Below the pieces are notes generated by a model. The model did not search any database. It was not told the origin of the DNA and saw only the letters and a program-made list of their open reading frames with translations. A stretch of DNA of 64,000 nt from the NCBI RefSeq assembly GCF_902167145.1, contig NC_050101.1:176448428-176512427 (forward strand), written 5' to 3'. Source of the stretch: Zea mays (taxonomy: Eukaryota; Streptophyta; Magnoliopsida; Poales; Poaceae). Position numbers and translations under genes: made by a program. Positions 12,382 through 21,459 of the stretch are shown here, piece by piece; the stretch's first letter is position 1, and every line of letters starts with the position of its first letter.

Positions 12382-13478
12382 CTACAGGATTCGCAGCACC
12401 CCGGTCCAGACAGGGTAGATGAAGAGCAGGAGGATGCCAATGGAGTTGGACACGCCATTGCCCTTCCTGAAGGCGTTCCTGAGTCCATCTGACGCCCTGA
12501 TGTGCTCTTGGAGCAGGTAGCATCCGATCGCAAGGCATATGAAGACACCGACGAGGTCGTCCCTGAAGGTGTGTGCGAACAGACTGGGGCGACCGCTGTG
12601 AGCAGGATGATGGAACCGGGAAGCTCTAACCAATCTGGTGCACAGGATGAAACCATGCTAAAGAGTCGCTAAGCAAAATGTATGAACCGTGGCTATTTTA
12701 TTTGAAGGGCAAAACCGCAAAATGTTAATAAAATGTAAGTGAAACCAATATCTGGAAATTTGATAGGCTGAAACCAATAGGCTGGAGATGTACCTGGGAA
12801 GTGGCGCGGAAAAAATAGGCGTAGAATAACAGCAATAATCGCAATCCATTTCCCCACCTCTCCTCTGAAAATTCAAAGGTTTGATTATATAAGACAATTT
12901 TCTTTCGTATTCTCTGTTATAGATCAAGTGATCAAGAGAGAACACTCTCTCATGAAAGTGCTTTGAGCTATCACTACAGCAGACTTCACAACAACATGTA
13001 ACCAATATGGATGTTCTAGATTAAGGCCTTGTTCGGTTATTTCCATCTTATATGGATTAGGGAAAAAATTAGAAGAGCATTTTGACTTGCCATGAATTTA
13101 AACTCACTAAAACGAACATGCCATAACTGATCCACAGAAACATAACTGAATTTAATAAATTTTGTAATTGTCATTCTACGATGTGTAGAGTATGACAATA
13201 TTGTAGTGGTACTGTGGTAGTGCTTTGATCCTACGAGTTTACTGTACTACATCGATCTCATCTGCTACCCATAGTGACATGAAAACTATCATGGTAACTA
13301 ACAATTGATATATGCAATGCACAACAGACTGGTCAGTGAGAATTGAGATAGAGTTTATGTGCCTAATCACCTGATCAGAGAAAACAGCACATTAGGCAGA
13401 GTGAAGAAAATGTAAGGAACCAAGAGAGCTGTCAGCATGTTGGTCTTCCAGTTCGTGCGGTCCAATATCAAGAGATAC
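12382..13478 (-). pseudogene. COR413 cold-acclimation membrane protein, 3' exons only, frameshifted
   Basis: Three exons on the minus strand match the C-terminal two thirds of a plasma-membrane COR413 (cold-regulated 413) protein: 13478-13371 (LLILDRTNWKTNMLT), 12864-12794 (GEVGKWIAIIAVILRLFFP) and 12634-12382 (FICLAIGCYLLQEHIRAS, then TAG). These are multi-pass hydrophobic segments. Introns are GT-AG and junction phases fit. The first exon(s) of the family, with the N-terminal half, are absent. The last exon is 253 bp where the phase calls for 254: one C is missing in the CCCC run near 12583, which shifts the frame between the VAP and LFAHTFRDD segments. Family members act in the cold response at membranes; this copy should not make the protein. 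It probably came in with transposon gene capture. Confidence 0.75.
13025..13122. mobile_element. Possible small MITE
   Basis: It begins GGCCTTGTTCGGTTAT, a terminus often seen in short maize DNA elements, and ends with 'aaaacgaacatgcc', an imperfect inverted copy (about 10 of 14). No clear target duplication was found. It lies in the intron between two COR413 exons. Confidence 0.35.
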
Positions 13479-13920
13479 CTGTAGTGGAACAGAACAGAGT
13501 TGTCACCAATTAATTGTAGCGAGAAATACCTTAAGAAATGGCCGTGCCACAAGACGTCTCGTATACAACCAAGTAATACAAGTCCCAGACGATCAGCAGA
13601 TGTTGATGGAGGGGGCACCATAGCACTTATTTCCTGGCAGAAGGTTAGAAAGGTCTTAGAAGATAATATATGGCAACATAGTCATGAGGTCAACAGGAAA
13701 AATACATTGGTTGAGACAGTCGTTACACTAACAGGAAGGTCATTAGATGCCAATGGAGAAAATGTAGATGCAGCACCAACTGTTCCACTAAATAGGACAG
13801 GAGACTCGCTTGGTCCAACTTGGGCAGGATTACTATGGAAGGCGCAAGAATATAATCAGTCCAAAACAAGCAACAGAAAAAGAATGACACATCTGTAAAA
13901 GATAGTCAAAACATGTGTAC

Positions 13921-14430
13921 CTCAAAAATTGTGCAATAACAGTATCCTCAGACCCCAGTTCTGTCGTCGGCTGAGTTATACATGTTAGTCCACCCATATG
14001 GACAGTTGACAAATTACTGGAGGATGCTGATGTCAAATTTGGACTGTAAGCTCGAAGTACACCAAGAGTACTCGAGACAGTAGCAACACCAGACAGACCA
14101 GAACCTGTTGCTCCCACATTTTGATTGTGGGGATGCCACACGTGAACAAAGTCCTGAAAAGAACAGAATTAGATGCAGACAGTCATGTATCCAATGCAGA
14201 AACAATATGCAAAATTTTAATTCAGAAGTTTATGTTCTGCTGCTGTACCTCGTGCACTCTCTGTTGGGAAGCAGATAAATGCCCAGGCTTAGAACGTAAG
14301 CTTCAGGTACACGAGCAAACGACCCTTGAGCATAAGCAAAAGTTTCATGATATGTAGGACCACCGCCCTCTCTTTTTTTCCTTTGTTGTGAAAATGACTG
14401 CGCTATTTCTGCATCAATCAATTCAACAGC
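13921..14430 (-). pseudogene. Two exon-like segments of an unidentified protein
   Basis: The minus strand has two blocks with protein-like composition and splice signals: 14430-14249 (contains HETFAYAQGSFARVPEAY) and 14153-13921 (contains TCITQPTTELGSEDTVIAQF). Each starts after a CAG acceptor and ends before GTAC. The phases of the two blocks do not join without a one-base shift, so either an exon is missing or the copy is broken. I do not recognise the family. They lie upstream of the COR413 fragment on the same strand, as expected for a captured fragment series. Confidence 0.5.
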
Positions 14431-14670
14431 CTGACAAGAGCATGTTAGTCATGAGGATCAGGGGAAGAACAAGAGCTTCAGCTGCTTATCCATTACCAAA
14501 GGTAGAAGTGGTAGTGAATTTGGATAATCAAAGTCCAAATGGACTCTAGTTGCTTTGAATGCACTTAGATAGGATCCAATGTTTATAAATTGTATAGTCA
14601 AACCTAGTTGCCATGGGACAGACTGGGCAACTAATCATGATTAGTCCTCGACCAGACCGATTACTCAAGC

Positions 14671-15522
14671 CTAGTCATAGTCGTAACTCGTACATATAGT
14701 CATCCTAAATATTTCAGGACAAAAATAATATATACAGCTATTTATACTAAATAGTATACACAATAAAGCAAGCAACAAGACTACAAGCCCATATCCTGGT
14801 GGACCATGTTCTATTGAGGTGGTCGCAGGACTCATAAATAGTCCTGACTCACAGCTTGTATTCCATGAAGTGTCACTGCGCTGGTTTTCTCTGGGCAAAT
14901 ATCCTGGTAGACCAAGTTCTCTCGAGATGGTTGTAGGGCTCATAAACAATATTTGCTCTCTGCTTGTATTACAGGAAATGCCACTGCCTTGGTTTTCTTC
15001 AGGCCCATATCCTGGAGGTCTGACTTCTCTTGAGCTAGTCGCAGGACTCGTAAACGGTCTTCGCTCATAGCTTGTATTCCATGGAGCCCCATTGCCCTGG
15101 TGTTCTCCAGGCGTATATCCTGGTGGACCAACTCCTCTTGCGATAGCGCTAGGAGCCATTATCACACTCTGCTCACAGCTAGTAATCATTGAACTGACCT
15201 GAAGAAAGTTTTCTCCAGGATCATAACCTGGAGGTCCAGCTTCCCTTGAGATGGCAGCTTGAGTCATAGTTAATTTCTCTTCACACCTGGTAGTATATTG
15301 GCTTGGTGGGATATCCTCTTCAATGCCTTCGTTAAGATTAATTTGTACCATCAACTTTTCAGAAATCATGTCATTTGTATCTGCATCTGGTTTATCTATC
15401 AAACCAAAATTGGGTTCTATTACTTGTATACCATCAAAGATTGCGCTACTATTATTCTCAGTAGTATTTTCTCCTGGGTATTTTTTCCTGTTACTATTTC
15501 GAGCTCTCGTTCTTTGAAACAA
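14671..15522 (-). CDS. Hypothetical repeat protein with C-terminal membrane segment
   Basis: This is an uninterrupted minus-strand frame of 283 codons; the first codon is TTG, so it may be an exon and not a full gene. The N-terminal third is acidic and Asn-rich. Residues of about 95-260 are repeats of 36 residues, each with a PPGY-like core (GPPGY, RPPGY, GLPGY), a Gln/Asn stretch and a MSPATTS-like end. The last 45 residues hold a hydrophobic run (LLLALLCILFSINSCIYYFC) that could span a membrane. I do not recognise it. The open frame across an exact 108-bp tandem repeat suggests either recent repeat growth or selection for coding. Confidence 0.4.
   Translation of the reverse strand: MFQRTRARNSNRKKYPGENTTENNSSAIFDGIQVIEPNFGLIDKPDADTNDMISEKLMVQINLNEGIEEDIPPSQYTTRCEEKLTMTQAAISREAGPPGYDPGENFLQVSSMITSCEQSVIMAPSAIARGVGPPGYTPGEHQGNGAPWNTSYERRPFTSPATSSREVRPPGYGPEENQGSGISCNTSREQILFMSPTTISRELGLPGYLPRENQRSDTSWNTSCESGLFMSPATTSIEHGPPGYGLVVLLLALLCILFSINSCIYYFCPEIFRMTICTSYDYD
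14791..15231. repeat. Five 108-bp tandem repeat units
   Basis: The core 'atatcctgg' (or 'ataacctgg') recurs at 14791, 14899, 15007, 15115 and 15223, exactly 108 bp apart each time. 108 is a multiple of three, so the repeat keeps the minus-strand frame. Units differ by scattered substitutions but show no length change. Confidence 0.85.
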
Positions 15523-16196
15523 ATATGCAACAAAAGAAGCATTTTGTTAGCACCCAGAGTAATTAGATCCATCACTTACACAGTGCCTAATGTAAGAAAA
15601 AATTGTTTCGGTGAATAGGCATGCAGATGGAGGCAAGTGAACTATTTCCTTTGCACCATCTTTTTTTTAATTGAATCAACCAAACCCCTACATAAGCTGA
15701 TGGAGACAGGAGCTGTTTATGCACACTCAATCCGTTGCCCAGAAGCTACACACAATCTAGGAGACATCATGTCTCAAAATTAAAACAAATCACAAAGGGT
15801 CTCAAAATGAAAGCAAATCACAAAGGGGGGATAGAAGGAGAAGAAGCAAACCTGTTTTGCAAGGTTGCAGGCACGATCAGGGGAGTTCAGGATCTCGTAG
15901 TAGAACACTGAGAAGTTGAGAGCAAGGCCAAGCCTGATGGGGTGGGTTGGAGCCAGATCTGCAAGAGCAATGTCCTACAAACCCCCCCAAAAAAACCCAG
16001 AAACTACGAATCACAATTAATAAGATATGTACACCTTCATCCTATCAACATGTACACCATGGTCCAACCTGAGCAGCTTTGTAGGCATTCATGGTGCTCT
16101 CCGCAGCATCCTTCCTCTCTGCACCAGACTTGAACTCAGCAAGGTACCTGCCAAATCATCATGTGGAGAAATCAGATAACAATATATACGTGCTGT

Positions 16197-17454
16197 TGAG
16201 AGCACCTAGAGGGGGGTGAATAGGTGATCCTGTGAAACTTAAACTTATAGCCACAAAAACTTGTTAAGTGTTAGCACAATAATCGCCAAGTGGCTAGAGA
16301 GGAGTCTCAACAAAACACAATACCACGAGAGATCAAACACAGAGATGACACAGTGGTTTATCCCGTGGTTCGGTCAAGACCAACGCTTGCCTACTCCACG
16401 TTGTGGCGTCCCAACGGACGAGGGTTGCAATCAACCCCTCTCAAGCGGTCCAAAGACCAACTTGAATACCACGGTGTTTTGCTTTGCCTTTCAATATTCC
16501 GTTTGCGAGGAATCTCCACAACTTGGAGCCTCTCGCCCTTACACTTGAGATTCACAAAGAAATACGGAGTAAGGGAGGGAAGCAACACACACAAATCCAC
16601 AGCAAAATGCGCACACACATGGCCAAGAATCGAGCTCAAAAGACTATCTCAAAGTTCTCACTAGAACGGAGCTCGAATCACTGAGAATGACAAACGAATG
16701 CGCAAAGACTGAGTGTGGATGATCAAGAATGCTCTAAGGTTGCTTGGTGTACTCCTCCATGCGCCTAGGGGTCCCTTTTATATCCCCAAGGCAGCTAGGA
16801 GCCGTTGAGAGCAAATATGGAAGGCCAATCTTGCCTTCTGTCGTCGGGTGCACCGGACAGTCCGGTGCACACCGGACACTGTCCGGTGCTCGATTTCCTT
16901 CCTAAAATGGTGCGGCCGACCGTTGCAGATCTGGGAGCCGTTGGCGCACCGGACATGTCCGGTGCACACCGGACAGTCCGGTGCCCCCTTCCGACCGTTG
17001 GCCCGGCCACGTGTCGCGCGCAGATTCCGCGGCCGACCGTTGGCCCGGCCGACCGTTGGCTCACCGGACAGTCCGGTGCACACCGGACAGTCCGGTGAAT
17101 TATAGCCGTACGCCGTCGGCGAATTCCCGAGAGCGGCCACTTCACGCCGAGTCAGCCTGGCGCACCGGACACTGTCCGGTGCACCACCGGACAGTCCGGT
17201 GTGCCAGATTGAGCTGAGTCTTGGCTGTACACAGCCAAGCCTTTTTCACCTCTTTTCTTTTCTTCTTCTTTCTGTTTCTAACACTTAGATAAGTATATTA
17301 GTACACAAAACCAATGTACTCAGGCTTAGAAACATACCTTTACTCTTGATTTGCACTTTGTCCATCCATGAGCATAAATTCACATTTAGGCACTTGTGTT
17401 GGCACTCAATCACCAAAATACTTAGAAATGGCCCAAGGGCACATTTCCCTTTCA
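16197..17454 (-). repeat. 3' LTR of the first Sirevirus
   Basis: 1258 bp, from TGAGAGCACCTAGAGG to CATTTCCCTTTCA on the + strand. It contains an array of CACCGGAC..GTCCGGTG palindromes at about 16850-17200. It is 54 bp longer than the partner LTR because it retains 20-, 16- and 19-bp segments between short direct repeats that the partner lacks. Confidence 0.95.
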
Positions 17455-17472
17455 ATCTCCCCCTTTTTGGTG
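17455..17472 (-). promoter_or_regulatory. Polypurine tract of the first Sirevirus
   Basis: On the minus strand 'caccaaaaagggggagat' lies directly before the 3' LTR and would prime plus-strand DNA synthesis. Similar G-rich tracts recur further inside at about 17696, 17851 and 18110; repeated PPT-like tracts are a known Sirevirus trait. Confidence 0.85.
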
Positions 17473-18245
17473 ATTTATGCCAACACAACATAGAGTAACT
17501 AGAACAAGTGCAATATCACTTCAAATAAAACTCAAATTTATTTTGATTCAATTTTTGGCATATATGGATCATCCTTTGCCACCACTTGGTTTGTTTTTGC
17601 AAATCAAACTCAAATCTCTTTCTCTAAGTCAAACACACATGTTGAAGCATAAAGAGAGTCATTCCAAAAGAGATTGATCAAAGATTTCAAAAAACTCCCC
17701 CTATTTCCCATAATCAACACTTCTCCCCACAAGAGGCCAACTTTTGACAAAAGAGACAATGCAAGAGTTTTGACAAAACAAAAAGCTCTATTTTACTATT
17801 TTCAAAATTTATCAAGTGGTAGCTGATCCATTTATTGCTTTGGCCTTTATTTTCTCCCCCTTTGGCATCAAGCACCAAAACGGGATCAATCTTGGCCCTA
17901 TAACCCCATTGCCTCACCAAAATCTTCAATTAAGAGCAAATGGCAATACGAGTTCATGAGATGAACTTGGAATTAAGTTATCCTCTCATCGGAGTGCAGT
18001 GGAAGTCTTTCATGGTCCAAGTCCACCTTTTCCCTTTCAATTCTCCTTCGAGACTAAATCAAGCAAACTCAAGCATATGGTTAGTCTCAAAGGGTCAAGT
18101 TGTAACACACCTCCCCCTAAATATGTGCATCACTTACACAAGGACTTGTGAGGTCCAGGGAATGTATGTACAACTTGAGCACCACAATAAGCAACAAAAT
18201 GCAGAATGAACATGATCAAAGGCATAAACACATGTATGCTACAAT
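17473..18245 (-). other. Non-coding 3' internal region of the first Sirevirus
   Basis: Between the end of pol and the PPT there is no open frame with recognisable content. The region has several C/T-rich tracts (purine tracts on the sense strand). No envelope-like gene is visible, in contrast to some Sirevirus relatives. Confidence 0.6.
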
Positions 18246-21200
18246 TCAATCCAAGTTCCGCGAATCTAAGACATTTAGCTCACTACGCAACCTGCAAAAG
18301 GTCTTCTCATCTAGAGGCTTGGTAAAGATATCGGCTAGCTGGTTCTCGGTGCTAACATGAAACACTTCGATATCTCCCTTTTGCTGGTGGTCTCTCAAAA
18401 AGTGATGCCGGATGTCAATGTGCTTTGTGCGGCTGTGTTCAACAGGATTTTCCGCCATGCGGATAGCACTCTCATTATCACATAGGAGTGGGACTTTGCT
18501 CAGATTGTAGCCAAAGTCCCGGAGGGTTTGCCTCATCTAAAGTAGTTGCGCGCAACACTGTCCTGCGGCAACATACTCGGCCTCAGCGGTGGATAGGGCA
18601 ACGGAGGTTTGTTTCTTAGAGTTCCACGACACCAGGGACCTTCCTAAGAATTGGCACGTCCCTGATGTACTCTTCCTATCGACCTTACATCCAGCATAGT
18701 CGGAATCTGAATATCCAATTAAGTCAAAGGTAGACCCCTTTGGATACCAGATCCCTAAGCAAGGCGTAGCAACTAAATATCTAAGAATTCGCTTCACCGC
18801 CACTAAGTGACACTCCTTAGGATCGGATTGAAATCTAGCACACATGCATACGCTAAGCATAATATCCGGTCTACTAGCACATAAGTAAAGTAATGACCCT
18901 ATCATTGACCGGTATGCTTTTTGATCAACGGACTTACCTCCTTTGTTGAGGTCGGTGTGTCCGTCGGTTCCCATCGGAGTCTTTGCGGGCTTGGCGTCCT
19001 TCATCCCGAACCGCTTTAGCAAGTCTTGCGTGTACTTCGTTTGGGAGATGAAGGTGCCGTCCTTGAGTTGTTTTACTTGGAACCCAAGGAAGTAGTTCAA
19101 CTCGCCCATCATTGACATCTCGAATTTCTGCGTCATCACCCTGCTAAACTCTTCACAAGACTTTTTATTAGTAGAACCAAATATTATGTCATCGACATAA
19201 ATTTGGCACACAGACAAATCACCATCACATGTCTTAGTGAAAAGAGTTGGATCGGCTTTCCCAACCTTGAAAGCATTAGCAATTAAGAAATCTCTAAGGC
19301 ATTCATACCATGCTCTTGGGGCTTGCTTAAGTCCATAGAGCGCCTTAGAGAGCTTACACACGTGGTCGGGGTATCGTTCATCCTCGAAGCCAGGGGGTTG
19401 CTCCACGTACACCTCTTCCTTTATTGGCCCATTGAGGAAAGCGCTCTTCACATCCATTTGGAACAACCTGAAAGAATGGTGAGCGGCATATGCTAGCAAG
19501 ATACGAATGGACTCTAGCCTAGCCACAGGAGCAAAAGTCTCCTCAAAGTCCAAACCTGCGACTTGGGCATAACCTTTTGCCACAAGTCGAGCCTTGTTCC
19601 TTGTCACCACTCTGTGCTCGTCTTGTTTGTTGCGGAACACCCACTTGGTTCCCACAACATTTTGCTTAGGACGAGGCACCAGCGTCCAAACTTCATTCCT
19701 CTTGAAGTTGTTGAGCTCCTCTTGCATGGCCAATACCCAGTCCGGATCTAGCAAGGCCTCCTCTACCCTGAAAGGCTCAATAGAGGAGACAAAAGAGTAA
19801 TGCTCACAAAAATTAACTAATCGAGATCGAGTAGTTACTCCCTTGCTTATATCACCCAGAATTTGGTCGACGGGATGATCCCTTTGAATCATCGCTCGAA
19901 CTTGGGTTGGAGGTGCCGGTTGCGCTTCTTCCTCCATCACATGATCATCTTGTGCTCCCCCTTGATCACACGCCTCCTTTTGATGAGCCTGTTCATCGTC
20001 TTGAGTTGGGGGATGCACCGTTGTTGAGGAAGAAGGTTGATCTCGTTCATCTTGTTCCTGTGGCCGCACTTCTCCAATCGCCATGGTTCGTATAGCGGCC
20101 GTCGGAACATCTTCTTCATCTACATCAACACAATCAACAACTTGCTCTCTTGGAGAGCCATTAGTCTCATCAAATACAACGTCGCTAGAGACTTCAACCA
20201 AACCCGATGATTTGTTGAAGACTCTATACGCCTTTGTATTTGAGTCATAACCTAACAAAAACCCTTCTACAGCTTTGGGAGCAAACTTAGAATTTCTACC
20301 CTTCTTCACTAGAATGTAGCACTTGCTCCCAAATACACGAAAGTAAGATACATTGGGTTTGTTACCGGTTAGAAGCTCATACGACGTCTTCTTGAGGAGG
20401 CGGTGAAGGTAGACCCTGTTGATGGCGTGGCAAGCCGTGTTCACAGCTTCCGACCAAAAACGCTCGGGGGTCTTGAATTCTCCAAGCATCGTCCTCGCCA
20501 TATCGATTAGCGTCCTGTTCTTTCTCTCTACCACACCATTTTGCTGTGGTGTGTAGGGAGCGGAGAACTCGTGCTTGATCCCTTCCTCCTCAAGGAACTC
20601 CTCCACTTGAAGGTTCTTGAACTCGGACCCGTTGTCGCTCCTTATCTTCTTCACCTTGAGCTCAAACTCATTTTGAGCTCTCCTGAGGAAGCGCTTGAGG
20701 GTCCCTTGGGTTTCAGACTTATCCTGCAAAAAGAACACTCAAGTGAAGCGGGAAAAGTCATCAACAATAACTAAACCATACTTACTTCCCCCTATGCTTA
20801 GATAGGCGACGGGTCCGAAAAGGTCCATATGTAGCAGCTCCAGGGGCCTTGATGTGGTCATCACATTCTTGCTGTGATGTGCTCCTCCCACCTGTTTACC
20901 TGCTTGACATGTTGCACAAGGTCTATCTTTTTCGAATTGCACGTTAGTTAAACCTATCACGTGTTCTCCCTTTAGAAGCTTGTGAAGGTTCTTCATTCCT
21001 ACATGAGCTAAGCGGCGATGCCACAGCCAACCCATGCTAGTCTTAGCGATTAAGCATGCATCTAGACCGGCCTCCTCTTTTGCAAAATCAACTAAATAAA
21101 GTTTGCCGTCTAATACACCCTTAAAAGCTAGTGAACCATCACTTCTTCTATAGACAGACACATCTACATTTGTAAAAAGACAATTATATCCCATATTGCA

Positions 21201-21446
21201 TAGTTGACTAACAGATAGCAAATTGTAACCAAGAGACTCAACTAAAAACACATTGGAGATAGAGTGCTCATTAGAAATTGCAATTTTACCTAACCCTTTT
21301 ACCTTGCCTTGATTCCCATCACCGAATATAATTGAATCTTGGGAATCCTTATTCTTGACGTAGGAGTTGAACATCTTCTTCTCCCCCGTCATATGGTTTG
21401 TGCATCCGCTGTCGATAATCCAGCTTGAACCCCCGGATGCATAAAC
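18246..21446 (-). pseudogene. Pol polyprotein of the first Sirevirus, two nonsense stops
   Basis: The frame runs from GTT at 21446 to 18246 with the Copia domain order. Protease has DSGCTNHMTG; integrase has its zinc-binding H-H-C-C segment, LLHMDLFGP and [10 protein letters not shown] has [11 protein letters not shown]; RNase H follows with STAEAEYVA and ends in LDSRNLD. Two in-frame stops interrupt it: TGA at 20741-20739, where Trp is expected in the integrase core, and TAG at 18539-18537, just before MRQTLRD in RNase H, again where family members have Trp. No frameshift was seen. The frame is +1 relative to gag, with 13 bases between the gag stop and the first pol codon. Pol would cut, copy and integrate the element in virus-like particles. 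Confidence 0.9.
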
Positions 21447-21459
21447 CTGCAAGGCAAAT

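Noticed and set aside
12382..16147. A single functional minus-strand gene joining 14-3-3 and COR413 exons
   Set aside because: The pieces belong to unrelated families, lack first and last exons, and contain a frameshift; capture explains them better.
16848..17200. Spaced palindromic repeats that resemble a CRISPR array
   Set aside because: They are irregular in spacing, lie inside LTRs of eukaryotic retrotransposons, and match the known Sirevirus palindromes.
18537..20741. TGA and TAG in the first Sirevirus pol as recoded codons
   Set aside because: No recoding structure is visible and the simplest reading is nonsense mutation; only the shared TAG is kept as a finding.
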